Positions 53,956 to 63,085 of a stretch of DNA of 64,000 bases are shown in pieces (within the stretch, counting starts at the first letter, position 1; the number at the start of each line of letters is the position of its first letter). This stretch comes from Chloroflexota bacterium (GTDB lineage: Bacteria > Chloroflexota > Anaerolineae > J036 > Brachytrichaceae). The stretch spans positions 1 to 64,000 of the forward strand of contig JANXLU010000098.1 in assembly GCA_025354985.1 (NCBI GenBank), given 5' to 3'. The position numbers and the translations under genes were made by a program. The notes beneath the pieces are model-generated. The model saw only the letters and a list, made by a program, of their open reading frames with translations. It was not told where the DNA came from and did not search any database.

Positions 53956-54336
53956 TTAAGTTCTTGAGACCCCTAATTGAGGGAGAGTCAAAGAGAAGGA
54001 ATGTCTTTGAACTACTAGTAACAAGCGTGCTCGCAAATAAATAATATTTACAACCAGTGATCTAGATTTCGCTCTTTTAGGCGTTAGGTATTTGCGACCC
54101 ACCAGAAGGATAAGGGAGGCAACCCCAACGCAGACCCCTGGAATATTTCGGCTTTCGCTCGAGCTTCCAGAGGGAATCGCACTATTGCCGAGATGGGTCG
54201 CACTGGAAGAATTTATTGCGACCCTGTCAGTAATGGCATGACAGGTCTGAACGATCGAAACTGTTATGGAGAGCACCGCCAGAATTGAGAGGGCTAGCCC
54301 CGATATTTTGGGTAACGCATTTCCGGGGAGACGCAC
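53956..54336 (-). CDS. Hypothetical membrane protein
   Basis: The 126-residue frame has an N-terminal hydrophobic helix (ISGLALSILAVLSITVSIV), a Ser/Thr-rich loop, and a second helix (PGVCVGVASLILLVG) followed by a basic tail. The topology would place the loop outside the cell. The tail after the second helix is Arg/Leu-rich, and I cannot link the protein to a family. It could be a marginal gene. Confidence 0.45.
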   Translation of the reverse strand: MRLPGNALPKISGLALSILAVLSITVSIVQTCHAITDRVAINSSSATHLGNSAIPSGSSSESRNIPGVCVGVASLILLVGRKYLTPKRAKSRSLVVNIIYLRARLLLVVQRHSFSLTLPQLGVSRT

Positions 54337-54479
54337 CGTGAGAGCCTACCAAGGAATTAACGATATTTCCTATACACATTTCCCTCCATCGCGGGAAACT
54401 TGACGGATCTCACTTCACGTACGCATAAATTATTTCTCTTTTGAATCCTGAGAATACTTTGAGATTATAGGATGAAGGT

Positions 54480-56936
54480 GTGAATTCCCTTGGACTCACA
54501 ACAAATGAAGCGCAACGCCGATTGCTGGCCGATGGCCCTAACGTGCTTCCCACTGCTAAGTCAAGACGCTTCATTCAACAGCTTGTTGCGGTTCTACGCG
54601 AGCCCATGCTTCTCCTTCTCTTGAGCGCCGGAGTCATTAATTTTGTAATTTCGAAAATCCTTGATGCCGCAATATTGATGCTTACGGTCTGCATTGTTAT
54701 TGGCATATCGCTCTACCAGGAGCGCCGAACCGAAAGAGCTTTGATTGCGCTTCGAGATCTTTCGTCGCCCAGGGCGCTTGTGATACGAGATAGCGTTGAG
54801 CGGAGAATTCCCGGAAAGGATGTAGTCGCTGGTGATTTAGTAATACTAAACGAAGGAGACCGAGTTCCTGCTGATGGAAAGATGGTGAGCTCATCGAATT
54901 TGCACGCGGACGAATCTATGTTGACCGGTGAATCTCTCTCAGTAATGAAGAGGCCAAACGACTTGGTTTACTCAGGGACATTGATCGTGAAGGGTTTTGG
55001 TCGTGCGGTTATCGAAATTACTGGCGCTAAGACCGAGTTGGGGAAGATCGGTACCGCTCTTCAAACCATTGAGATCGAGCGAACACGATTGCAGAAGGAA
55101 GTAGATCAAATTGTTCGGGTCGTAAATGTTGCGGCGATTTCAACGGCTCTTGCCGTACTTGTAATTTACGGTCTAACTCGGGGGGATTGGACTGAAGGTG
55201 CTCTTGCGGGGATCGCTGCATCCATGGCTCTGATACCCGAGGAGTTTCCGGTCATCATGCTTGTTTTCCTTACCATCGGTGCCTGGCGGCTTTCAAAGCG
55301 GAGGGTAATCACGAGGCGAGCGCCTGCCATTGAAACATTGGGATCCGTGACAGTCATCTGTGTTGATAAAACTGGCACGCTGACTATGAATCAGATGTCG
55401 ATTCAAGAAATCAACGTCAAGGGAGAGTTGCACTTATTTACTAACGATGAAATTCCAAATAGATTTCGAGATGTCCTTCAGAAAGGTTTAATGGCTTCGC
55501 CAATAAATCCATTTGATCCAATGGATAAGGCATTTCACGTCCTCACTTCGCGAGAAGATAATTGGGAACTGGTGCGTGAGTATCCAATCTCGGATGAACT
55601 CCTTGCAATTTCTCAAGTATGGAAATCTCCGACCACTGATGGTTTGCTGGTGGCTGCGAAAGGAGCACCGGAGGCGATAGCGAGTTTATGTCGCTTAGAT
55701 GAACAGACTCGTCAGGAGGTGATCAAAGACGTCGATGATGCAACAGGGCGTGGCTTTCGAGTCCTCGGGGTAGCAGAGGCAAAATTCAATGTGCAAGGAG
55801 ATCTTCCAGAATCGCCCACCGATTTTGCCTTTGAGTTCCTGGGTTTAGTTCACCTTCATGACCCCGTGAGACCAGGTGTGCCCGAGGCGGTCGCTGAGTG
55901 CGCCCGAGCTGGAGTAAGAACCGTCATGATTACGGGTGACTATCCAGGCACTGCCCTGTCGATTTCAAAGGAAGTGGGTCTCAAATATCAGGCGGGAGTA
56001 ATCACGGGCGCCGAAATTGAGAAACTTAGTGACACCGAACTTGTTGACCGGGTCCAAAACGTGAGTGTTTTCGCCAGAATGGTTCCGGAGCAGAAATTGC
56101 GACTAGTGCGAGCATTTAAATTCAATGGCGAAGTGGTTGGAATGACCGGCGACGGGGTCAATGATGCACCCGCATTGCGCGCTGCGGATATAGGAATTGC
56201 GATGGGTGGGCGTGGCACCGATGTCGCGCGCGAGTCCGCTTCGATGGTTATCACCGATGACAACTTCACATCTATTGCCGGTGGAATACGATTAGGGCGC
56301 GGGATATACGCCAATCTCCAGAAAGCTGTCTCCTACGCAGTAGCAGTCCATGTTCCGATATTTGGAATGGCACTCATTCCAGTTTTCCAGACAAATTGGC
56401 CATTGGTGATGCTCCCTGCTCAGATTGCATTTTTGGAGTTAATCATTGATCCAGCATGTTCGATTGTCTTTGAAGCAGAGGAAGCAGATCCAGGAATCAT
56501 GGATCGAAAGCCACGGGGTACTAAAGAGAGGATACTGACAAGACAGATCCTTGGCACTTCGGTCGCACAAGGGCTTGGAGTCCTCGCGAGTGTTCTCTTT
56601 GTTTACTTCTGGGCGTTATCGTCAGATAAGAGCGATGATCAAATTCGAACATTGAGTTTTGCGACTCTTATGCTGGGAAATATAGCTCTAATCCTTGTTA
56701 ATCGTTCGCGACACCTTTCGATTTATCAAACTTTTAAGCAACGGCGTAATAGGACAATTAAATGGGTCGTAAGTGGGGCGATTGGCATGCTGGCCCTGCT
56801 AATTAATCTCCCAATACTGCGGGAAGCTTTTCACCTAAGCTATTTAGATGGATCTGACTGGCTTCTCGTCTTTATCGCGGGCCTTGGCAGTATTCTCTGG
56901 TTTGAAATCTACAAAGTGAGGAAACGCCATGACTAA
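54480..56936 (+). CDS. Cation-transporting P-type ATPase
   Basis: From GTG 54480 the 818-residue pump has an N-terminal cation-ATPase segment (GLTTNEAQRRLLADGPNVLP), actuator TGES in SMLTGESLSVM, membrane motif PEEFP (about 253), phosphorylation site DKTGTLTMN (about 297) and hinge TGDGVNDAPALRAADIGIAMG (about 556). Ten membrane helices fit. It resembles type II (Ca-like) pumps, with PEEFP instead of the PEGLP of SERCA, so the ion cannot be fixed. It overlaps the next gene by 8 bp. Confidence 0.92.
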   Translation: MNSLGLTTNEAQRRLLADGPNVLPTAKSRRFIQQLVAVLREPMLLLLLSAGVINFVISKILDAAILMLTVCIVIGISLYQERRTERALIALRDLSSPRALVIRDSVERRIPGKDVVAGDLVILNEGDRVPADGKMVSSSNLHADESMLTGESLSVMKRPNDLVYSGTLIVKGFGRAVIEITGAKTELGKIGTALQTIEIERTRLQKEVDQIVRVVNVAAISTALAVLVIYGLTRGDWTEGALAGIAASMALIPEEFPVIMLVFLTIGAWRLSKRRVITRRAPAIETLGSVTVICVDKTGTLTMNQMSIQEINVKGELHLFTNDEIPNRFRDVLQKGLMASPINPFDPMDKAFHVLTSREDNWELVREYPISDELLAISQVWKSPTTDGLLVAAKGAPEAIASLCRLDEQTRQEVIKDVDDATGRGFRVLGVAEAKFNVQGDLPESPTDFAFEFLGLVHLHDPVRPGVPEAVAECARAGVRTVMITGDYPGTALSISKEVGLKYQAGVITGAEIEKLSDTELVDRVQNVSVFARMVPEQKLRLVRAFKFNGEVVGMTGDGVNDAPALRAADIGIAMGGRGTDVARESASMVITDDNFTSIAGGIRLGRGIYANLQKAVSYAVAVHVPIFGMALIPVFQTNWPLVMLPAQIAFLELIIDPACSIVFEAEEADPGIMDRKPRGTKERILTRQILGTSVAQGLGVLASVLFVYFWALSSDKSDDQIRTLSFATLMLGNIALILVNRSRHLSIYQTFKQRRNRTIKWVVSGAIGMLALLINLPILREAFHLSYLDGSDWLLVFIAGLGSILWFEIYKVRKRHD

Positions 56937-57573
56937 ATTTCTAGCTCTTAACATTTCCGTTTCAGAGGATGGATTCATGGCCGGTCCCAATCAGTCGGAG
57001 GAATCCCCGTTGGGTGAGAGGGGTGAGCTCCTCCATTCTTGGGCGTTTGCAACGCATTCATTTAAGGAATGGCACGGCGAAAGTGGTGGATCTAAGGGTA
57101 TTGATGATGAATATATCCGTCGAGGATTTACCAACATTGGCGCCACCATTATGGGGCGAAATATGTTTGGCCCTGTCCGAGGTGATTGGTTAAACGAGGA
57201 TTGGACCGGATGGTGGGGTCCAAAACCTGGATATAAACATCAAGTATTTATACTGACCCATTATCCAAGAAAGCGAATTGACATGGGTAATGGCACGGTC
57301 TTTCTTTTTGTTACCGAAGGAATCGATCGAGCAGTAGAACTTTCTCGAGAGGCAGCGAACGGTCAAGATGTCCGAATTGGAGGTGGCGCGCAATCCATCC
57401 AACAATTTATGGAACGTGGCATACTAGATGAAATTCACGTGGCACAAGTTCCCGTCACATTGGGCTCAGGCGAGAAACTTTTCAAAAATAAGTCGGTCGA
57501 GTTGAAGAATTACACGGCGATGCCTCCAATAATTTCTGATTCGGTCTTGCACCAGACCTACCTGAGAACTTAG
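56929..57573 (+). CDS. Dihydrofolate-reductase/RibD C-terminal-like protein
   Basis: The 214-residue protein shows the RibD_C/DHFR-like fold: LALNISVSEDGFMAGPNQS, ATIMGRNMFGPVRGDW, VFILTHYPRKRI, DVRIGGGAQSIQQFMERGIL and DEIHVAQVPVTLGSGEKLF. It probably is an NADPH-binding reductase of a small pterin-, flavin- or other carbonyl substrate. It overlaps the P-type ATPase gene by 8 bp and is 2 bp from the next, within a compact operon. Confidence 0.85.
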   Translation: MTKFLALNISVSEDGFMAGPNQSEESPLGERGELLHSWAFATHSFKEWHGESGGSKGIDDEYIRRGFTNIGATIMGRNMFGPVRGDWLNEDWTGWWGPKPGYKHQVFILTHYPRKRIDMGNGTVFLFVTEGIDRAVELSREAANGQDVRIGGGAQSIQQFMERGILDEIHVAQVPVTLGSGEKLFKNKSVELKNYTAMPPIISDSVLHQTYLRT

Positions 57574-57575
57574 CG

Positions 57576-59390
57576 ATGCAAGAGTTCACAGATTTTCTTG
57601 CCAAGCAGCCGCCCTTTGATGCTCTAGCGACAGAGGACATTGAGCGTCTCGCGAGCAAAGTTGAGGTGGAATATTTCGGAGTCGGGACAGTTATTGTTGC
57701 CGCTGGATCGCCAGCGTTGGATCACATGTATATGGTCCGAACGGGCTCTGTTGAAGTGCTTGATCGAGGAAATGTTGTCGACCTCCTCCTGCCCGGGGAT
57801 GCATTCGGCCACATATCTGTTCTAACTGGATTGCCGCCTGAATTCTCCCTCCGTGCCGCAGAAGACACCCTCTGCTATCGATTGCCGGATCCACGAACGG
57901 TAGTGCAAGATGCTTCGGCTCTTCAGTTCAATCATTTCGGAACTGTCGTAACTCGCCATCGCTTGACTGCAAGTGCATTGATGTCTGATACACAATCGAA
58001 AGTAACCAGGTACATGCGCGATATTGTGTGGTGTGATGCATCGCAGACTCTGCGAAAAGTTGCTCAAGCCATGACTGATTCCGAACAATCTTGCGCTCTT
58101 ATTCGCTCTTCAGATGGGCTTGGATTAGTGACAGACCGCGATTTCCGCAGCCGCGTGGGGGTCGGCGAGGTGAGTATTGACGCTCCCGTTGGATTGATAA
58201 TGAGTTCTCCTATTATCTCAGTACGGACCAACACAACTTTGGCAGAGGCATTTCTACTGATGGTGGAGGCCGGCGTCCACCATCTTGTCGTGGTCGACGA
58301 ATTGACGAATCCCGTTGGAATAGTTCGCGCAATGGACCTGGCATCTGTAGAACTTCGTAATCCCCTCTTAATACGTGCGGCTATCGAGTCCGCCAGAGAC
58401 ATCGACGAATTGGCAATGGCATCTCGGTTGCTCTTGCCCTCTCTAGTGGAATTGCATGATTCCGGAATTCCCGCGTTACATGTAGGCGCCCTCATGTCAG
58501 CGATCGTGGGTGCAATACTCGTTCGCTTACTCAAAATTTCAGATTCGATCGAGAGCCCTGTCACGCACTCCTGGTTGATTCTTGGATCCATGGCTCGTGG
58601 CGAACCTCTACCAATTTCTGATGTCGATACCGCGATTGTGTGGGCTGACCTGGCTGATTCGGCAGATCCATCGAACGAAATACAGAAGAGCGCTACGGCG
58701 ATGCTCACTCGGATGGAACAGTGCGGATTGCATCGATGCCCTCAAGGAGCGAACGCAGATAACTTACTCTTTACTCGATCGCGCTCCTCATGGATAGAGG
58801 TTTCTCGCGGATGGATTCATGATCCAAATCGTGCGGGTGCTCTTCTTCTCTCCTCCATGGTCGCCGATAGCCAGCCACTCACCCAATTGGCACTGGGCCG
58901 AACAATTACCGACACGATCCGAGCCACCACAAGAAGTCGCGAATTTTTAGGCGCTCTCCTTAATTTCACGCTGGCAAAGAAGCCACCTCTAGGTTTTGTA
59001 CGTGATTTTGTGGTGGAACACTCTGGTGAGAATCGCGGTGGTTTAGATCTCAAGCAGGGCGGCTTGACTCCCATCTCTTCACTTGCCAGATGGTTGGCGA
59101 TAGCTCAAGGGGATGTCCATGGTGGGACGATAGATAGGCTCAATCGCGCCGTTTCGGCCAACCTTTTGGAGGGCGAAGAGGGCGAGATTCTCATCAACGC
59201 ATTTAAGGATATTTACCAGCTCGCTTTTGAGAATGAGATAGATGCGATCCGGCATGGCCGAGAAGGGTCAAGTTGGGTATCTCCGCGCAATCTCGATTCA
59301 TTGACCAGGCGCCACCTGCGCGAATCATTCCGCGCTGTTGCAACAATACAGACCCGATTTCAACTTGAATGGCAAACGAGACTGGGTTGA
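57576..59390 (+). CDS. cNMP-binding, CBS and DUF294 nucleotidyltransferase protein
   Basis: The 604-residue protein is built of a cyclic-nucleotide-binding domain (about 5-120, LLLPGDAFGHISVLTG), two CBS motifs (about 150-260, including VGLIMSSPIISVRTN), then a DUF294 nucleotidyltransferase (WLILGSMARGEPLPISDVDTAIVW with GS and DxD) and a helical C-terminal DUF294_C part. This is the architecture of GlnD-like signal proteins. What it modifies is unknown. It overlaps the exonuclease gene by 22 bp, a pairing common in Actinobacteria. Confidence 0.9.
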   Translation: MQEFTDFLAKQPPFDALATEDIERLASKVEVEYFGVGTVIVAAGSPALDHMYMVRTGSVEVLDRGNVVDLLLPGDAFGHISVLTGLPPEFSLRAAEDTLCYRLPDPRTVVQDASALQFNHFGTVVTRHRLTASALMSDTQSKVTRYMRDIVWCDASQTLRKVAQAMTDSEQSCALIRSSDGLGLVTDRDFRSRVGVGEVSIDAPVGLIMSSPIISVRTNTTLAEAFLLMVEAGVHHLVVVDELTNPVGIVRAMDLASVELRNPLLIRAAIESARDIDELAMASRLLLPSLVELHDSGIPALHVGALMSAIVGAILVRLLKISDSIESPVTHSWLILGSMARGEPLPISDVDTAIVWADLADSADPSNEIQKSATAMLTRMEQCGLHRCPQGANADNLLFTRSRSSWIEVSRGWIHDPNRAGALLLSSMVADSQPLTQLALGRTITDTIRATTRSREFLGALLNFTLAKKPPLGFVRDFVVEHSGENRGGLDLKQGGLTPISSLARWLAIAQGDVHGGTIDRLNRAVSANLLEGEEGEILINAFKDIYQLAFENEIDAIRHGREGSSWVSPRNLDSLTRRHLRESFRAVATIQTRFQLEWQTRLG

Positions 59391-60046
59391 TTCAACGAGC
59401 CAAATATCTTCCTTTCGCGAGGTCGAGTCTCAACGAGAACTGGCGAAATTCCAATTACTGCGCCATTGATCTGGAGACCACTGGACTTGATCTAGGAGCT
59501 GACGAGATTGTGGCCATTGGTGCGGCTCATATTCGACAGGGAAGAATATCGGCTGGAGAGAATTTCTATTGCGAAGTTCGACCCCTTGGGTCGCCATCGG
59601 TTCAATCAGTTCGGATACATGGTTTGCGGGCAAGCGATCTGGAAGATGCTCGTACTATCCAGGAAGTTGGTCCAGAACTTATTGCTGACATAGGAGGTGA
59701 AGTTCTGATTGCGCATGCAGCGTGGATGGAGCGCTCATTCCTGAAGCGTCAGGTATCGCCCTCCATATTTCCAAAGTCACCATCCATAATAGATACCGCT
59801 GGCCTGGCTCGCGCCCTTGGCTATGCCAGAGAAGATGGCGAACACGAACCTTCTCTTGAATTCCTCGCCCGCCGATTAAATCTTCCGGTCTATGCTCCAC
59901 ATAATGCTCTTGGTGACGCGCTCACAACGGGTGTGGTATTTCTGGCATTGGCTACCGAACTTGAGCGCTCGCAAAAGGCAAAAGGCGCACGGATGCTTAC
60001 GTTGAAGATACTCCTGGAGACTTCAAAAAAATATGCACGGAATTAG
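59369..60046 (+). CDS. DEDDh 3'-5' exonuclease (DnaQ/RNase T-like)
   Basis: The 225-residue protein has the three exonuclease motifs: Exo I AIDLETTGLDL (Asp, Glu), Exo II LIAHAAWMERSFL, and Exo III HNALGDALTTGVVF with the His of DEDDh. It degrades DNA or RNA 3' ends. A stand-alone exonuclease following a cNMP/CBS/DUF294 gene suggests a joint role, perhaps in nucleotide-signal or repair control (inference). The stop overlaps the convergent small secreted gene by 4 bp. Confidence 0.88.
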   Translation: MANETGLIQRAKYLPFARSSLNENWRNSNYCAIDLETTGLDLGADEIVAIGAAHIRQGRISAGENFYCEVRPLGSPSVQSVRIHGLRASDLEDARTIQEVGPELIADIGGEVLIAHAAWMERSFLKRQVSPSIFPKSPSIIDTAGLARALGYAREDGEHEPSLEFLARRLNLPVYAPHNALGDALTTGVVFLALATELERSQKAKGARMLTLKILLETSKKYARN

Positions 60047-60327
60047 AGTCCAGACTTTCCGTAAGCAGTGCCGTTTTTGAAGTTATTCTTTGCGACTAAT
60101 TCTAAAATTGAAATGAGATCACCCGTGCCTGCGATGCTCCCACGACCGTATGTGTAACCGGAAGGACAGGTCGTTCCCTGAGGGATCGCGAAGGTTTCAA
60201 CGGATCTACTGTCGTGGTAGCTGAAGCAGATTGGTATTGAGGGTGCACCCTCTCTTGGGAAGGCCGAATACCCGATAGCTCCACCAATGAGTGCGGCAAG
60301 TGCAATAGTGACCGTAGATCGATTCAC
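60043..60327 (-). CDS. Small secreted or membrane-anchored hypothetical protein
   Basis: The 94-residue protein has an N-terminal hydrophobic segment (STVTIALAALIGGAIGYSAF) that may be a signal anchor. A short Cys-containing exported domain follows (ICFSYHDSRSVETF, TTCPSGYTYGRG). Two cysteines could form a disulfide. It is divergent from galU across 72 bp. No family was recognised. Confidence 0.55.
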   Translation of the reverse strand: MNRSTVTIALAALIGGAIGYSAFPREGAPSIPICFSYHDSRSVETFAIPQGTTCPSGYTYGRGSIAGTGDLISILELVAKNNFKNGTAYGKSGL

Positions 60328-60399
60328 AGTTCTACCTTCCGAAGAGTTAGTCGGGTTAGAAGTTTAGGTCAATCTTTGTTACAGGACTAACATTCCAAT

Positions 60400-61317
60400 A
60401 TGCCAAAAAGAGGGAAGATCGGTTCACTTCGAAAAGTCGTGATACCCGCCGCGGGAATGGGGACTCGTTTCCTACCTGCTACAAAGGCAATGCCAAAAGA
60501 GATGCTGCCTGTAGTAGATAAGCCAGCCATACAGTACGTAGTCGAAGAGGCAACGGCTGCTGGGCTTCATGAAATTTTGATGGTCACTGGTCGGAACAAG
60601 CGTGCACTTGAGGATCACTTTGATCGCGCTAGCGAGCTAGAGACTTTGTTGGAGGAAAAGGGCAATTTTGCCCTATTAAAGACGGTCCGAGAATCAACGG
60701 AATTAGCCCATATGCATTACGTGCGCCAAGCACACCCGCGTGGACTCGGTGATGCTGTGTTGACTGCAGAGACTTTTGTAGGAGACGAATCATTTGTTGT
60801 TCTGCTCGGGGATGATTTAGTTGACGAACGTGATCCGATTTTGCCTACCATGATTAAAGTACATGAACAGTTTGGTGGATGCGTGCTTGCCCTCATGAAA
60901 GTAACTCCTGAAAATATTTCTCATTATGGCGCAGCGGCTATTCTTCCGCTGGACAAATCCTTTGGGTTAGAGAATGTAGTTCGGATTACGGGGTTGGTGG
61001 AGAAACCAGCCCCTGAAGATGCCCCGAGTAATTACGCGGTTTTGGGTAGATATCTGCTCACTCCCGAGATATTTGACGTACTGCGCGAAACGAAGCCTGG
61101 TCGTGGCAATGAAGTCCAACTCACTGATGCAATACAAGAGCTTACGCAACGGAGTGAGAATGGCGGTCCAGTTCATGGCGTCATTTTCGAAGGTCGCCGT
61201 TATGACACGGGAGATAAGTTGGGGTATTTGCAAGCGACTGTGCAATTGGCGGTAGAGCGCGAGGATCTTGGTCCCAAATTTAGTGAGTGGTTACGAGACT
61301 TTGTTAAGGGACTTTAA
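60400..61317 (+). CDS. galU: UTP-glucose-1-phosphate uridylyltransferase
   Basis: The 305-residue enzyme makes UDP-glucose. The nucleotide signature PAAGMGTRFLPATKAMPKEM is at the N terminus, then VDKPAIQYVVEEA, VLLGDDLVDERDP, ITGLVEKPAPEDAPSNYAV and YDTGDKLGYLQATV. UDP-glucose feeds cell-wall glycans and trehalose. It is transcribed alone, and its 3' end overlaps the convergent oxidoreductase gene by 4 bp. Confidence 0.96.
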   Translation: MPKRGKIGSLRKVVIPAAGMGTRFLPATKAMPKEMLPVVDKPAIQYVVEEATAAGLHEILMVTGRNKRALEDHFDRASELETLLEEKGNFALLKTVRESTELAHMHYVRQAHPRGLGDAVLTAETFVGDESFVVLLGDDLVDERDPILPTMIKVHEQFGGCVLALMKVTPENISHYGAAAILPLDKSFGLENVVRITGLVEKPAPEDAPSNYAVLGRYLLTPEIFDVLRETKPGRGNEVQLTDAIQELTQRSENGGPVHGVIFEGRRYDTGDKLGYLQATVQLAVEREDLGPKFSEWLRDFVKGL

Positions 61318-62834
61318 TTTACCGTCACTTTAATTATGTGCCATCCGTCGGCTCCATTTGGGGCGGGAGGCGCAATATTATTTGACTGAGTTACGCCAGT
61401 TCCGTCCGTTGCACGAACAGCAATTGTTGATGGGCCAGAAGTTGCGGCCCAGTCAATCCACCATTGACGCCACGTGGTTTTAGCGAGCTCTGGACCCAGT
61501 GTCGCATCGCGCCACGGATTGTTATTGACTTTAACTTCTACCCGAGTAATTCCGCGGGTCGGTGCCCAAGCAACTCCGGCGATGGCAATTTTACCTGCTT
61601 TCAAAGTTCCGCCATCCTGGGGGGTGTCGATCCGCGATTGCGTTTTAATGGGCGCTCGCGCAGACCAACCTCGAGGAACCCAATATCCCTGCTTCTTATC
61701 AAAGCGCGTTAATTCAATGTAAGTAAGCCATTTTGTAGCAGAAACGTAGCCGTATAAACCGGGAACAATAATCCGTGCCGGAAAACCGTGTTCGAGTGGG
61801 AGGGGCTCGCCATTCATCCCGATTGCGATCATCGCGTCGCGCCCATCGAGTGCCGCCAGTGGAAAACCTGCGGAGAATCCGTCAGATGAATAGCCCATAA
61901 TCTGATCAGCCGTCGAACTTGGTTTTGCCTCCTTTATTAGGTCATCGAGGCGAACCCCCAACCAGCGCGCATTTCCAACGAGGGTCCCTCCTACCTCATT
62001 GGAGACGCACGCAATGGTGTCATCGAGTTCAAAAACTGGTCTAGCGGAAAGTTCTTTATAAGTGAATTCCAATGGATTGGCGACAAAACCACCGATCTTC
62101 AGTCGCCAAGAATTGACATCGATATTTGGCACAGAGATTGCAGTATCAATTCTGTAAAACTCTTTATTAGATGTGATGAGGGTAGAGAGTCCAGGAATGG
62201 TTAGAGCCGGATCCGTCGGCGGGGCCGGCAAGAATTTCAATGGCTTGGGAAGAATGACATTAAGTCTCTGTAATTGCGCGCTAGCATGCGACTGAAAAAA
62301 CTTTCCCACGCTAGTCGCTAAGAAGATCCCTCCACCAATAATTCCGACGCTCTTGAAGAGATCGCGCCTGTCCCACTCCTTCATACCACTTTCGGAAGGA
62401 CTCGATTTCTTATCTAGCAATCGGAGAACGAGAACGGTGGTTACGCCCGCCACGATTGATGGAAGGAGTGAGAAGGGGTTGGCTCCAGCATCGAATAGTG
62501 AGGCAAGACCCGCAAGTGCAGCGAGCGAATAAATAAGAGTGGATGCCTTTCGCTTTCTATCTGAGAAGTACAACTTTCCAATTAACAGTGAAAGGGCTAG
62601 AAGTGTGGCTGAAATACTGATGACAAGTGCGCTCTTGTCACTGGTACCGAAAGTTTTGATTGCGAATTCTTTTATCGAGGCCGGGACGTGATCAATGACG
62701 CGATTTCCAAGTGAAACGATTGGATTATGTAGTCCATGTCCGAAGGAGCTAATTAGCTGGGCGCTCGCGAGTCCTGCCCCTACTCCAACAACTCCCAGGA
62801 TCGGACCAGTTCGCTTGCTCGCGTGGATAGCCAT
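61314..62834 (-). CDS. Membrane-anchored molybdopterin oxidoreductase (sulfite-oxidase fold)
   Basis: The 506-residue protein has about five N-terminal membrane helices (1-150), then a mid-chain twin-arginine-like segment WDRRDLFKSVGIIGGG, followed by a sulfite-oxidase-type molybdopterin domain. This has WRLKIGGFVANPLEFTYKEL, the Mo-ligand cysteine in DDTIACVSNEVGGTLVG, ARWLGVRLDDLI and HGFPARIIVPGLYGYVSATK. A beta-rich dimerisation-type domain closes it. It acts outside the membrane; the substrate could be sulfite or a sulfoxide. Confidence 0.88.
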   Translation of the reverse strand: MAIHASKRTGPILGVVGVGAGLASAQLISSFGHGLHNPIVSLGNRVIDHVPASIKEFAIKTFGTSDKSALVISISATLLALSLLIGKLYFSDRKRKASTLIYSLAALAGLASLFDAGANPFSLLPSIVAGVTTVLVLRLLDKKSSPSESGMKEWDRRDLFKSVGIIGGGIFLATSVGKFFQSHASAQLQRLNVILPKPLKFLPAPPTDPALTIPGLSTLITSNKEFYRIDTAISVPNIDVNSWRLKIGGFVANPLEFTYKELSARPVFELDDTIACVSNEVGGTLVGNARWLGVRLDDLIKEAKPSSTADQIMGYSSDGFSAGFPLAALDGRDAMIAIGMNGEPLPLEHGFPARIIVPGLYGYVSATKWLTYIELTRFDKKQGYWVPRGWSARAPIKTQSRIDTPQDGGTLKAGKIAIAGVAWAPTRGITRVEVKVNNNPWRDATLGPELAKTTWRQWWIDWAATSGPSTIAVRATDGTGVTQSNNIAPPAPNGADGWHIIKVTVN

Positions 62835-63027
62835 GTGGGAATGCTACTGGCAGAGCCCATTCTTCGGCATAGCCGAACATATGGACCTGTTAAAAAATTT
62901 GATGCTAGGAGCACTCTTGTGAGGGTGAAAATCCTTGACAACCGTGGACGATAGAGGGGAATCTTGTCCAACTGGAAACCAATCCACGTGCGGGCTTTTC
63001 TCATAGCCTTGAGGCTGCTAAGAAGGA

Positions 63028-63071
63028 TTGGCGAAGGAATAGCGAAGGTATAGCGAAGGTATAGCGAAGTA
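63028..63071 (+). repeat. Four 11-bp tandem repeats in a leader region
   Basis: Units TTGGCGAAGGA, ATAGCGAAGGT, ATAGCGAAGGT and ATAGCGAAGTA follow each other without gap, ending 14 bp before the ATG of the sugar-binding protein. The 11-bp period is close to one DNA helical turn. A TTGACA-like element lies near 62935. Confidence 0.75.
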
Positions 63072-63085
63072 GAAATGGAGCTTTT

